A stretch of 64,000 nt of DNA, taken from the NCBI RefSeq assembly GCF_003286085.1, contig NW_020825312.1, positions 1,178,001-1,242,000 on the forward strand. Reading direction: 5' to 3'. The position numbers and the translations under genes are program-made. The notes below the pieces were generated by a model, which was not told where the DNA came from, searched no databases, and saw only the letters and a program-made list of their open reading frames with translations. The first letter of the stretch is position 1, and each line of letters opens with the position of its first letter. This stretch comes from Drosophila persimilis. Taxonomy: Eukaryota; Arthropoda; Insecta; Diptera; Drosophilidae. This document shows positions 10,401 through 22,110 of this stretch, piece after piece.

Positions 10401-11970
10401 AATTATAGGAATAGCTAATGGCTCTCATTATCCAGTTAGGCAGTTGCATGTTCTCAGGACGTCATCGAAGGTCATGGCAGGCTGACCAATGTGACTGGTT
10501 TCCCAGTGCAGGGTTCTATAAAAGTCTTAATATTTCCATCCAGTCACAATTCAGTCCAGTCAGTTATGGTCTTTATAAGCATGCAGTTGGCAGATTTTAT
10601 GCAGTACTCGGACCTTGGCTGCCAAGTGGCTCTGATACGAAGATACGGATGGAGTGGCAGACAATCACCGGGTGCGAAGCAGACGCTTATGAAAAAGGTT
10701 ATCTTCGTACTGGGTGCCCTGAATATGAGCTGTTACTTTTTTTCATTCATCACCTACGGCTACCACATCGAACGGAAGACAAAGGAGCCGATTATTTACG
10801 TTGCAGAGCTTTCTGAAGTGGGTGGCATGCTTTGGTTCACCGTTCTGGGTATCTGCAATATGTACATGCTGCTGATCTATAGACCCCAGATTGAAGAACT
10901 CCTGGAAGGACTGGAGCAACTGTTTGCACCCGCTAAGCAGAGCCCGTACTGTACTCGCTACTTCTACGACGATTCAGCTCTTAAAATGAAGAGGTTAGGC
11001 ATCAACTTTGTCTGTTCAGCAACCTACTACAACTTGCTGCCCCTTGTGAAGCTCCTAAGCGAACTACTGACGGAGTCGCAGCAAGTGAGTTACCAGGTAC
11101 AGAGCAAGGCGTGGTATCCCTGGCAGGTCCATGGCTCAACTCTGGGCTTCTGGATCGCCTATGCTAGTCAGGCTTTCGCGTCTGTAATGAACCTGGGCAT
11201 GATGATGGCCACTGAGTGTTTGGTTTTCGTCTGCACCGCCCAGCTGGAGCTACACTTTGATGGCCTGGCCAGGCGGCTGGAAGCCCTTGACGCCCGTGAT
11301 CCCAGAGCGAAGGAACAGCTTCGAGCGCTGATCTCATACCACACTCGGTTATTCAAAGTTGCGGACTGTGCCAATGGCATCTTTAACTGCACTTTCCTGA
11401 TCAGCTACTGTGTGTCGTCGATTGCCGTGTGCAGTATGGGCTTTTCCATGATCATGTTCGACTTGGGTCTAGCTCTCAAATACATGGTGGGAATGTTTTT
11501 ATTCATGATCTACACCTTTTGCATATGCCACAATGGCACTCAGGTCACAATGGCGGTAAGTGGGGTTTTCATAAGAACAGAACGATATACATCTGGACAG
11601 CCTACCAAGTCCGGAATTTTTCGTTTTCAAATATTTATGTTGTTTTCAAAATGCATGGATGATTTTGATATTTGCATCCCTCTGCGTTTTTAGAGTGACA
11701 AAGTGATGCCGGCTGCTTTCTACAACAACTGGTATGAGGGCGACCTTGTCTACAGGAAGATGTTGCTCATCCTAATGATGCGTTCTACTAAGTCCTATGT
11801 CTGGAAAACATACAACCTGGCACCTGTGTCCATTCAAACCTATATGGCTGTAAGTACTTACATATATATTATCTGATGTTGCTAGCGAACACACTTTCCA
11901 ATCATTTTCAATTCAATAGACGCTGAAATTTTCATATCAGATGTTTACCTGCGTGCGTTCTCTGAAATAG
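7490..11970 (+). CDS. Or69a: Odorant receptor Or69a, variant using the upstream 5' exon
   Basis: Odorant receptors of this family (7tm_6) are seven-pass membrane proteins of olfactory neurons that form ligand-gated channels with Orco. Coding exons are 7490-8467, 11694-11849 and 11920-11970, giving 394 residues. The first exon alone gives 326 residues and six hydrophobic segments, near 41-62, 80-98, 137-162, 187-216, 268-293 and 300-318. The seventh lies in the shared tail. The large exon ends GCG before a GTAAGT donor in phase 0, matching the shared acceptor. Splicing must skip the broken exon and the second intact exon. The family features WYPWQV (179-184) and LQLHFD (223-228) are present. 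In D. melanogaster the locus also makes two receptors from alternative large 5' exons, and the shared tail here matches my recollection of that protein closely. Confidence 0.88.
8468..9406 (+). pseudogene. Decayed remnant of a further Or69a-type 5' exon, at about 8610-9000, within spacer DNA
   Basis: Between the first intact exon and the broken copy, conceptual translations in different frames recover receptor blocks in the right order. ITLYIAYGMACVGF with FMNILCGTVIRSKIQ (about 8639-8738) aligns to residues 71-106 of the upstream exon. FLMKF (about 8805-8820) aligns to 136-140. ALLCEQFIDSQ (about 8878-8912) aligns to 158-168. NRTFNLTILIRFMDSTLTVI (about 8926-8986) aligns to the NRLFNFTFVVSL region at 266-285. 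The segment between DSQ and NRTFN is deleted, about 100 residues, and the frame changes at least once. No start region and no splice donor remain. It is older than the adjacent broken copy and belongs to the host gene array. Confidence 0.65.
9407..10297 (+). pseudogene. Broken Or69a-type alternative 5' exon that keeps its splice donor
   Basis: This is a near full-length but disabled copy of the alternative large exon. Its start MMLEDFMQYPDSTCQ matches the intact exons. The frame shifts at about 9540. It then continues through IMYVADLF and IEELLEQLEDLF to an in-frame stop at 9786-9788. After that, fragments such as AVSYRIQ (about 9892-9912) are separated by a deletion of roughly 25 residues covering the WYPWQV block. 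The frame at 9938-10285 restores LELHLDGLVRQLEELDAK and NRLFNFSVFVSF, and is closed by a stop just before the exon end. The end GAGGCG followed by GTAAGT keeps the donor of its sisters. In IEELLE and the LIYY region it is closer to the downstream intact exon than to the upstream one. If spliced to the shared tail it could not give a receptor. Confidence 0.9.
10517..10556 (+). promoter_or_regulatory. Probable core promoter of the downstream Or69a variant
   Basis: TATAAAAG at 10517-10524 is followed by TCACAA (A at 10546) and TCAGTC (A at 10553), spacings of 29 and 36 bp. Either could be the initiator. The ATG used is at 10581, so the leader would be about 30 nt. Upstream, the motif beginning ATTATCCAGTT at about 10428 also occurs before the broken copy, showing that the duplicated unit included promoter DNA. 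Confidence 0.5.
10581..11970 (+). CDS. Or69a: Odorant receptor Or69a, variant using the downstream 5' exon
   Basis: This second intact receptor has coding exons 10581-11555, 11694-11849 and 11920-11970, giving 393 residues. The first exon starts MQLADFMQYSDL. A further in-frame Met lies at 10491, but MQL matches the start of the other variant and falls just after the promoter motifs, so I use 10581. Hydrophobic segments lie near 38-60, 80-99, 140-160, 185-220, 268-295 and 298-318. WYPWQV is at 178-183 and LELHFD at 222-227. The exon ends ATGGCG before GTAAGT in phase 0. The two variants are clearly related but diverged over most of the ligand-facing part, while the last 68 residues are shared. 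In D. melanogaster, published work reports that the two Or69a variants detect different ligands, one terpenoid food odours and the other an aldehyde pheromone. Which variant here corresponds to which is not decidable by eye. Confidence 0.9.
11694..11849 (+). CDS. Or69a: Shared Or69a exon (52 codons)
   Basis: This exon is preceded by a pyrimidine-rich TGCGTTTTTAG acceptor and followed by a GTAAGT donor, both in phase 0. It encodes SDKVMPAAFYNNWYEGDL and the basic segment after it, the conserved intracellular loop before the seventh membrane segment of insect odorant receptors. Every alternative 5' exon in the array ends in GCG plus GTAAGT, so all fit this acceptor without a frame change. Confidence 0.92.
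11920..11970 (+). CDS. Or69a: Shared terminal Or69a exon (16 codons and stop)
   Basis: This exon follows a 70-bp intron ending in TTCAATTCAATAG. It encodes TLKFSYQMFTCVRSLK and a TAG stop. This is the SYxMFxxVRSL-type end of the seventh membrane segment that closes most fly odorant receptors. It is too short to appear as an open frame on its own and was found from the splice sites and family pattern. Confidence 0.92.
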   Translation, partial: TLKFSYQMFTCVRSLK

Positions 11971-12006
11971 AATTTAGTATTCTTTTATATGCTATTATAT
12001 GACTTT

Positions 12007-12012
12007 AATAAA
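12007..12012 (+). terminator. AATAAA polyadenylation signal of Or69a
   Basis: A canonical AATAAA lies 37 bp after the shared stop codon, followed by a TACATACATTGTACAT stretch that could serve as the downstream GU-type element. It would serve both receptor variants. Confidence 0.65.
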
Positions 12013-15000
12013 CTATTAACATATCCACACATACATACATTGTACATATTTTCAATTTGAAACAAAAGAGTTGACCCAAAAAATTTCACACTCAAAAAAA
12101 CGAATCCAAACAATGGAAGCCCCAGCAATGGAAAATGAAGGAACGCAATTTGAGACAGCATGAAAGACTAAAAAAATTGTTGGCTAGAGGGTACCTGGGA
12201 GTATAGGTAGATGTAGATGTGAAAGGAAGCCAACTGAGTGCCCGCTTCAATGCCTTTTGTGGGTAGCTAAGCAAACTTATTAAGGCCTGGGACTCAAGGG
12301 TCGGAGATGAGGGTGGCTAACAGGTGAGGGCCAGGGCCGTCCTTGTTTCCATCCAACTTTTCATTTTGAAAATGCAAAAGCGTAAAATTAAGTTCTTTAC
12401 AAAAATTGGTGGAATTATGTACAAGTCACCCGCCAGTCCTGGTCTGTCTTGTCTCCTGTCCTGACTGTCCATTCCTTCTTTCCTTCCTTCCTTCCTTCCA
12501 GCCATCCGTCGTCCCATATGCTTGGGCTGAGTGGCTGTGATGGGTGTGATTATCACATCGTTATCCAGGATCAGTGGCAACAGCGTTTCCATCGTGTTTT
12601 ACCCACCTACCCATTTCTCAACCGCTCTCGAGCACTCCACCTCTCTGGATTTTCCTCCTTCCAGTTCTTCTCTCCATCGTCATCTGGAACGGACCCTTGT
12701 CCTTGTTTTATATAATAACATTTTAATTCCCTTAATACACGCTACGCTGGCCGCAAAGCCAAACAGAGGGAATGCCAGCCTGGGCGTTGTTACTTCCTTG
12801 CTTGTTTTTTTTGTACTCACAAAAGTGCCAACAGTTTCTTTTTGCTCCTTATTGCAGGACCGCAGCATCGTTTTATTATTTTAGTTAGTTTCTTTGTGCG
12901 TGCAAATCATTAATCATGAGCATAGCATATTTATTGTTTTGTTTCCGATGACAGCTTTTTGCTGGTCCCTGGATTTTGCTACATTCCCGGGAAAATCGCG
13001 AATGCTGCAGCCGAATTTAATATTTAAAGTGAGGAAAAGGAAAGTGTCTGACTATCGAAAGTTGCGGGATTTTAACACAGGTGATCTCAGATTAAATCCC
13101 ACGTCACTGAATATCTGGGCTAATTATAATCAGGGCTTCATAGCTGACCAGCTCGGGAACATGAACAGCTCACAAAAGCATTTTTGGCAGTTAATTGAGA
13201 CATTAGCCTAGACAACAGCCATGGTGTCTATGGAAGAAAGAGATTGTGAATTGCCCAATCATGCGGAACCGACTAGAGAGGCCTTAAAAGTCTCTGCCCC
13301 CCCCCCCACACACATCCCCAGTCAAAACTGGCCCCGACAATAGCCCACATAGAGCCGGAGTCGGAGCCGGGATGGAGGGAAACCTAGCCAGAGCAAAGCC
13401 CACACAAAATCGACAGTTTGTGTAAAAATTGACTTTGTCAGGCGGTGCGTCGGGGGGAGACCTGGGGGGAACTGCAGGGATCATCATTGCAGCCATTTGC
13501 CTGTTGTTTAACCAGGGCTGAGAACCCCGCCTCGTCCTGACCATAGCCATTGCCTTGATAAGTTTTTAGCAAACAAAGGAACCTCGTTACAGTTACATGG
13601 GTTTTGGGAATCGCCCTCCAAGGGAGAGTGTGTGAGAACTTACTGGACCCAACCGAAAGAAGCTGATGTCGGAGCTGAAGCTGCGATGTGCATTTAAAAT
13701 TGCATACACAAAACACGAAAATCCCCCCAGCTGGATTGTTGGAGCAAGACCACAAAATGTACTCAAACAACATGTCTCAATTTCGTAGTTAAACTTTGTC
13801 TCACTCTCGTTCTGGAGGGCGGGCTCTGAGTATGGGTTTGGCTGTGGATGTGGCCTTGACAGAGTTACCCGTTGCCCAAAATGGTAATTGAAAATGTTGT
13901 GGTGAGGGGGGAAGGTTGACGTATCCTGTGATGTAGAAGACGATAGTTCATAATTGGCTTTGGCTTCGAATCGTTTAAAAGTTATGTACTACTAGACTTC
14001 CAAAAATAAGATATGTATGTAGATATTCCCGCAGATTAAAGCTTTACCTATTTTGAGAGTGAATAAATATAGTATTTCACTTCACTTTAGGCGGTTTGAT
14101 AAATTTAAAGGTATCTTGAATATAAAGCTATTTATTTTTAAAATTTCATTCCTAGAGCTCGTGTCTGTCCCGCGATGTCCATCAATTACTTAGCCTTATC
14201 TGCCGGGGCCATATGGTGTCACCCAGAGACAGTGGACAAAAACCGAATAATAACAAAGAGAAGGCGAAATTTTTACACACAATTTAGACACATTCCCGCT
14301 CGTAGTTGGCACTGCCTGACCAGGGCTGGATCCATGTACGGCATGACGTTGCGCTGGAAAACAAAAGCATAAAAATGTACAAAAGTGGAAAGTGGAAAGC
14401 GGAAAGGGGAGGGGAAGGAAACGGGACGGACTCGAAAAAACCGACACTGCGGAAAACGTCATGAAATGCGATTTGTTGAAAATATGTTGGTAAGGCTTGA
14501 AAAAGAGGAGAAAACAATTGCATATAAAAATAGGTTTTTTTTTGGGATTTCTCTTATTATATAAAAAATAAAACTAGACAAATGTATAAGTTTTGCATAT
14601 ACATATGTTTAAGATTCTTTGAGTGTATCTCTGCGTGTATCCGAATCTCCTGAAGTCTTTTCTTGTCCTAGAATGGTTCCACTTTGGCCACGTTGAAAGT
14701 AAAAGTAAAAGTAATAAACTTCATAAATTCCACAAATTAGAATGATTAAATTTCATGTTGTCGATGTAATTTTTATCCAGAAGACGTGCCCAAGCTTTTG
14801 GTAATCAAATTTTTCTATTCGCCCCAGACCAAATTGATGGCAAGTGATTTGGCAAGGCTGCGGCTCAAGTAGGTCAACACCTCTGAACTGCTGGCTAAAA
14901 GCAAATGCAGGAAGCTGTCAACAGCGGGGGCTTGGTTTGGCTTGGCTTGGTTTAATCTATCAATTGAACGATATTTGTCATGCTGCTCATAGTTGTCTCT

Positions 15001-16800
15001 TGACAGCGTAATCGGCTATAATAACGGGTACGACAGGCAAATGCAAACTCTTTACCTTTAGATATATCACGCTGATGAGCCGTTCATTCATAAGGATTCG
15101 ACACAAATTGGTTATATGATGTCCATTGATAATTATTGTCAATTTATTGAATGCTCATTATTGAAATATCACTCACACGCCAGTCGGCCAGGCTAATAAA
15201 CACCCTGAACACCCCGGCGAACTTTTAGAGCCGCAACCGCAGCGTAGTTGCAGCATCAGCGTAAAGGATGTATGCGTGCATGCGTGTGTGGTAACAGTAT
15301 CTGTAGCTGGGTGGCAGGGGTCGGTGCTTGTCTATGGGGCCGGGGCCGGGGCTGGGGCTGCGGACTGGACAACCGCGCAATCTCGATGACGATGCCACCT
15401 ACTTCCAATTACCGCTGATGCTGAGCGAGCATCAACGACCCACCGACCAAGCCATGATTGATTGCAACAAAACCAGATTTTGGTTACTGTCATTTAAGCG
15501 CCAGCTAACTTTCGACATGGCCATAAAACTGAACCGGGCCCAGAACAGATCAGAACAGAACAGACCAGAACAGACCCGAGCCGAACCATTCCGAATGGAA
15601 CCAGGCGTTGTGTACTTAATGCATGGGATAATTTTAATTGCGCCTCTGCTGCATTTTTAATTAAACGCAAAATTAAAAATTGATTGCTTTTTGACGCCAT
15701 AACTCGATGGGGTCGATGTGACTCCCACCTCCCATCTTCGCCAGGGCGGCGGGCTGGCCGCTCAATATCTGTGGCATACTTTCCGGCGTACTGTGGCTCT
15801 CTCAGCGTATTTAATGCCATAAAACTTAAAACAAGAAAAACGTGAATACGTTTACAAGTACGGGTATACAAAAATTTGCATTTGCGTGGCACATGCAATG
15901 TGGCGGAAAAAGTTTGGCTATTTCGGGCCCTCGTTCTGTACATTTTGGAGCACTGCTAGCCGGAAGTGAAAGGTTTTAAGCGGAAGTGCGCAGAGTTGCA
16001 ACGACATATTGTATATAGGTGTGACTGCTTGCGTATATTTGTATGTGTGTATGTGCATGTGTATGTATGTACGTATGTAATTACATGTCAGGACCTGCTA
16101 AATGTTGTAGAGTCATGCAAAGCACCTCTTAGCTCCAAACAGTTTGTTTAGTGAGTGTAGAAAAGTGTGCCACTGCATGTTTAAAAATATTCCGAATAGG
16201 TAAACTTTTTGGCCATTTAATAAAATAAAAACCAAACCTTCTTCTTTGCATTTCCACTAGTTCGCTTTTAATGTCTGTGACAAGATTGATTCCATTTGAA
16301 TGGCTGCTTAAATGAAGCGTGCACAAATGCTGATTTTTATTAACATTATGCCAGTCGCCTCCCATCTCTACTACCAAATGAAACATTCAATTATTTACAT
16401 TTAAAGGCATCAACCCACCAATTGAGCATTTTGGTATTTAATTAATGCAATTTTAATGTGGAAAATTAATGAAATTTCATTGAAAGGCCGGCCAAACGGA
16501 TGCATTTAGTGGCTGGGAAATGAATCCAGGGGACATTGTCAATATGCCAGCTGAATGCACTTGATTAATTTGTAAGAATTCTTTAGCTTCTCACCCTCCT
16601 CATCAATATTAATGGCTTTTTACTACATTTATTTAAATATTCAAATAAATATTTACAATTTGTACAGTCACTTAATCTGCCCCGGAAGAGGGGAAATTAA
16701 TTAATTATTGAAGTCAAATAAACATTGATTACATATTTCGTGCCTACTCATACCAACATTGTTGTCTGCTCTTCAAAATACAATTAGTTCTATCCCTTAA
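12013..16800. repeat. Gene-free DNA with simple repeats
   Basis: I find no supported gene. Notable features are a CTTC tetranucleotide run at 12473-12499, a C run at about 13299-13310, a GGGCC/GGGGCT-rich stretch at 15336-15365, an AGAACAG/ACCAGAACAG run at about 15540-15575, and GTATGTGTATGT-type repeats at 16040-16080. The open frames of 80-150 codons here overlap these repeats or lack any family feature. Confidence 0.55.
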
Positions 16801-16814
16801 ATACTATACAATGA

Positions 16815-17143
16815 TATGATATTTATATTCTCATTCATTTTTCTTATACTCTTTCTCATTTCGAGGTACAAAAAGGGACTATGCTGGTATTGAGATACTT
16901 ATTAAGTACATCATCACTGCGGTTAGCTCCATGTTCTTTTCTCTACCCAGTCGGAGCCTTGAAAGAGCCGAAAGATCCAAGCTGAGCTCCAATTGGATAG
17001 AGCAGAAAACACGTACGGCTACTGAATTTTCAAGGATCTCAGTTGTCCGTACCTCTAAGATATCATTGAAGCAGTCCCTTAAAGACATCATGCCTTTGAA
17101 ACATTATATAGATTATATAGAGTCCCATAAGTTCATTAATTAA
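16815..17143 (+). other. Coding-like island, unrecognised, open on both strands
   Basis: On the plus strand a frame of about 110 codons is open from about 16815 to a TAA at 17141-17143. Its first ATG at 16931 gives 70 residues rich in Ser, Arg and Lys (it includes LSSNWIEQKTRTATEF). On the minus strand a 70-codon frame at 16879-17091 covers the same DNA. Composition is less AT-rich and less repetitive than the flanks. The NW-E spacing to a later RTSK loosely recalls the NWYE and RSTK of the Or69a shared exon, but I would not call homology. It may be a relic, a small gene, or chance. Confidence 0.18.
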
Positions 17144-20100
17144 TCGATGGACTCTGCAGTCGCTTTAGAAAACCATTTTAATCAAATCAGAATCCAAAAA
17201 GGACTAATATTGTATTTGATTCCTTATAATTTGTTCCACTAATGGTGCTTTTAGGTGATGCGTTTTTGTATTATTTTATGTTTTGTCTGTATCATCCGTG
17301 TAATGGATTTGTCTGGGTGGCAATCAGCACTTCCCGTAGATCATCTGGAGAGGAGCTGTGCAGAAGGGTGTGGTGCTCTGCTCTGTCCTGCCATGCAAAG
17401 GAGGAAGCACTTAAATTGGGCGTAACAAAATGTCTGACACGCCAATTATTTTGCTTTTTATACGAGTATGGGTGCGACAGATAGACAGACGGACAGACGG
17501 ACAGACATGTTGGCTGTTGCTTCGGGTACTGCTGATGCTGTTAAAGCTCTAGATACTGCTTTTACTGTTCTGCGTGTTAGTTTTTATATGTGGGTGTTGG
17601 TGGGTTTGGGTTGGTGTTGGTGCTGGTGCTGGTGCTGTTCCTGGTGCTGGTTATAGTCCTGGGTTCTAGTCCTCATCTTGGTGTTTGGTGTGAGGGTTGC
17701 GAAAGAAATTTTCTGCTGTTTGCTTTTTAAGTGGTTTTATTGTTCACTTGTTTGTACTTCTTGCTACAACTTCGTTATTTTATTTTCATTTGTGTTCCTC
17801 TTTATGTATTGGTTTTGAGCTGCTGCTACCGCTGCTTCTGCTGCTTTTGCTGCTTCTGCTGCTGCAGTTGCTGTAAGTCAGTGAGCCATGGCCTGCAGGG
17901 GCGATGAGTTTCACTTTGTAAAGCCGGAAAGGTCAACATGTTGAGATAGTGTCTGCGGCTTCGAAAGCGTATTAAACTTAACTCTTAACTTAAGTTGTGG
18001 CATTGGTATTGAAGTTACAAATATGCTAAAATAAGGAACATATCATCAGCATAAACATTTAACATATAATATTCTCAGTTAATTTCGCATTTATTTAATT
18101 GTCAGGCTTCTGACATACAACTCCACCCACACCCCATTTCGCATTCATTAGCTAATGAACAATTTGAATGCATCACAAAAAAAGCGAAAAACTTTACAAA
18201 TTACAAGCATGGAGTTGTCAATGCGAGCTCGGTTTGTTCTTTGTTGATTTTTTCTGTGGAATAATACCCAGGAATCCACAAACGAACATACACACACAGA
18301 CAAACACTCACAACATGCAAATCATTTGAGAACTTTTGGCGAAACTTTTATTTTGGTGTACTGTATATTGTGTGTTATAAACGAGCATTTTTTTTCCATG
18401 ATTTGCTAATTACATTTTGTTTATTTGCTAATTGCAATGCCGCAAAAATGTATTAAATGCAATTAGACAAATTTTTGTGGAATATAAATGTTGGTTCCCT
18501 TTACTGTCATTAGTTAGCCTGCTGGTAGTAAGAAATTTTTAAAAATTAATCAAAAAAAATGCCATCATTTGTCATCATTTCATATATATTATATTTTTTA
18601 ATGCCTCAGAGCAACAAGATATGACTTTCTGACTTTCGGTCACGGTGATCCCTTAGATCAATCCTCCTGATACTTCCAAGTAAAAACAAAAATAATAATT
18701 TTATATTTTTTTAAAACGGAACTCACTAAAATTCATTAAACACTATTCCACCTTACTTTCTTTTTGTGCTTAACTTAATAAAGGCGCTTTTCCTGCCACT
18801 TCATATAATTAGTTGACATTTCATTAAGTGTTGAGCTGGTTTACAATTTAATTTCAATCAGCACATGGAACAGATTAAAGATCCCAAGGAAACCAGGAGT
18901 TGAGTGTGGGGAAAAGTGACCAATTTATGGGTAAATGGAAGATTTGCTCCACTCTGTCGGACCGACTAATTTAACTTTATTGCTGGACAGGACAGTACAG
19001 GACAGGACAATCCAATCGTTGCATCTCCCAGCGCTGGACTCGTGCAACAAATTAGCACTTTGCTGTTTAGAATTAAAGGCCAGAGAACCCGCAAAGAGCC
19101 CCGTTTGCGATGCAGTTAATCACAGTGCCCTCCTTTCGGGTCAGATCTACTGGTATGGGATGCCAGTGGATGGGACCCGCGAGTCGCTTTCATTGCAAAA
19201 AGTAACAATCGACTGGCATTCGATGTGGCGCCTGCGGTTCCATTTTCATTTGGCCCGAGGCCCGAGGCAGGGGCAGCTTCTAGCCCTGACAGGGGTAGCG
19301 ATAAATGAGAAATTTGCACAGAATTTGCACGAACGGCTTAATTGTTGGCCATGTTGTCAGTGGTCCTCTGGCAGATTAAATCGCCCAAAATGCAAAACGT
19401 AGCCCGGCAGAGGCAGAGGTAGAGGCTGGGGGATTGCGAAATACGAAAATGTGACAAAGCCTGCTGCCAAATGAACCCGGCTTTCGGCCAACTGCACTTT
19501 GGTCCGGCCAATTGAACCCCAGTGCGGATAATTCGCCATTTGCAGGCGCAGTTTGGCGGAAATTTTCCAATTTGAACATTTCATTTGCACATTCTCGCAT
19601 GCCCATTTTATGGAATTTTATATGAGGATTATTTTTTGTCCTTGTGTATGACGGGTTCGTTTATGTCTGCAATTCATTAACGCTCCTTAATATAGACCGT
19701 ATTTTAATTAGTATTTATGTTTTGAACAAAATGCAAGTGGTCATTGAATGATAATGTTTCACCCGCACATTATACGGCAAGTAGTTTTATTTCCACAAGA
19801 ATTTGCTTATTTGCACAGAGCGTCAATATAAACAATGGCTGAGTGGGGTTCTACGGATCAACGGACGATCTAATGGGCTAAGAACTAAGGACTAGGCGTT
19901 TACACATTCGTAATGACATACAGCTATAGGTTACATATATATAAATTCCATTCCATTTATCACAATTGATCAACTATTTATTTACGTACCTCTCGAATGG
20001 GGGTGCTATATTGATATCAGATTAAGGAAAAGCTATTATGTATTTTACATATATGTATGTATGCACGTCTATTCTTTCTATGCCATTCACCTCTAGAGTT

Positions 20101-22069
20101 CAATAAACCGCGACACTAAGATATCAGATCCTTTCTACGAGTATGTGGCCCCTCGCCCAGACAATGCAATTGCGGAAACAGACCAAAGCCGACTGGATGA
20201 TTAAAATGGGATTCGCATGGCAGGCCAAAGTAGTGCAACATTTCCGCCGATGTAAAAAATTCCTCCCATCCGTAATGAACACATACATATTCATAACGCG
20301 CACGCACTCACACGCAAATACAGATACACTTTTACATTCGCATATATGACCCACCGTCATGGGCCTGTTCAGTGCATGTGTGTGCGTGCGTGCGAAAATA
20401 TTACGACAGGCCTGTCTTCCTGTCGGTGACATAAATCTTGGGCAAATAAATAAAACCAAAAAAAAAATATGGCACAGGGAAATGAAAGATAGACCGAAGA
20501 CAGTAAAAGCAAATGAAAACGCACGCGCAGCAGTAAATTTACAGGTGGCAGACGGTAGGGCGGAACTGCGTAGGGCTGTGGAGCACTGTGGGGCTGCGGG
20601 GGATAGCATGTGTCAGACTGTACAGGTGGCGAACATCATGAACACCTAGACGTGCCGACAATTTTTGCATTTAAATGCGAGCAATTTGCAGCAGCCGAAA
20701 GAAGAGGAGAGGATGCCAGTGTAAGAAAAAAACTGTTGCCTACTTTACAGGCGCCCCCAGAAGAAAATGGCATTAAACGGATGTGAATCATCTCCCCCAT
20801 CATCCACCCAAAAAAAACCAGAAAAGAAAAAAGAAAAAGTGAAACAGTCGAGTGGCGGAAGCACAAAATGAAAATGATAATAACAATGCGGTGGCAGGCG
20901 TCTTCAATTATTGAAAATGGTGCGATTTGCATGGTAAGCGTTTCATTTGACAGCGGAAGTTCATTAGCGCCATCTGGCGTCTGGCAAGAGCAGGAGCAGG
21001 AGGAGCAAAAAAAGAGATTGTCTGGAGTGTATTTTTCTCTGTGTGCGACCGTGTGAGTGCTTAAATTGCATTGCAGAAACACCCACCACACTTAATTAGA
21101 AACCGCAAAGGCAAAGGGAGAAGAAAAAGTGAACAATTGATTGTATGGGTCTGCGGTCAGCTGCGGAAGTTAAAGGTTACCCTCACAGGATAGGGATAAT
21201 GGAACGGCAATAAGGTTTGTTCAGGCAACACTTTATCGAACTTTGTAAGATTTACAAATTGCTTTTGATTAGGTGCCGATAATATATACTAGATAATTAT
21301 GTGTTTTTGATGCTTTTTTTTCAATACTTCCTAGAGTATGTATGTAGGTCTCTACACCTTGTTTCCCCTGTGGATGGCCCGATGAAAGAATTGAGTGCAA
21401 CTTTATTCAACAGTAATTACATTCGCGGTTTTTGGGAGTGGAGTGGATTGGATTGTTGCTTTTCGTTCCACCCATCTTCCACCCAGACTTGCCCTTTTTG
21501 CTGCATTCGCATTGTGAGCATTTAAATCACCGCCAAGGCCACTTTGCGCCTACATACATACATATGTAGATGCCGAAATAAATGTGAATGTGCTGGGACT
21601 GTGGCGGAGTCCATCATCCTTGTCATTATCGGGATTTCCACATTTTCCACGCGCCAACAAAAAACAGTACGAGCAACGTGCAAAATCGCGTCGGCTGCCA
21701 AATTCAGCGTCTGCTGTTGCTTCAATTGAATAATTCGTGTGATGAACGAGTGTTTTTGTGAATGAGTGAGATGGCTTGCGTTTTATATGCCCTCCACAGT
21801 TTCGATTATTTTGTAAAATGGTTTCCCCATTTTCCTTGCGGCATTGGACTGGATTTAACGAATTTATCAACATGTGTCATAATTTTCCATTTTACTTTTT
21901 GTTTGTTTGTTTTTGCATAAGTGCTGCTGGTTGTTAGTCACACCTCAACGATATTGTTTGCTCTTCAAATTTTGGGTTCCCTTAATAGAAAAGCGCCAAA
22001 TATGCATTTGGAATTCAAAATGTCGGGCAATGGAGACTGTAGTGGTGTTTGAGGAGTGTTTTCGTTTTT
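17144..22069. repeat. Gene-free DNA with microsatellites
   Basis: No gene is supported. A GACAGACG run sits at 17476-17506, a GGTGTT/GCTGGT tract at about 17590-17650, and a CTG-rich trinucleotide tract at 17818-17873 that ends against a GTAAGT. AT-rich DNA dominates 18.0-18.8 kb and 19.6-20.1 kb. The open frame at 18935-19402 (155 codons) and the minus frame at 20124-20609 show no domain, and their composition follows local base bias. Confidence 0.55.
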
Positions 22070-22110
22070 TATACCCAATACTTAAAATGAGTATAGGGAT
22101 GTATTATTAG
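22070..22110 (+). mobile_element. Short 5' end fragment of a DINE-1 element
   Basis: TATACCCAATACTTAAAATG with the following AGTATAGGG matches the 5' terminus of the longer DINE-1 copy at 44521, including the subterminal TATACCCAATACT motif. Similarity is lost within about 40 bp, so only the tip remains. Confidence 0.55.

Noticed and set aside
17818-17885. Leucine- or alanine-rich run ending at GTAAGT, resembling a signal or polyalanine exon
   Set aside because: It is a CTG-type trinucleotide microsatellite. The donor-like GTAAGT alone is not enough, and no flanking coding sequence is present.
18935-19402. 155-codon plus-strand frame
   Set aside because: No recognisable domain, no promoter or splice context, and codon use follows local base composition.
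20124-20609. 161-codon minus-strand frame
   Set aside because: It is composed of cysteine- and phenylalanine-rich translation of AT/GT-rich repeats and overlaps several other frames.
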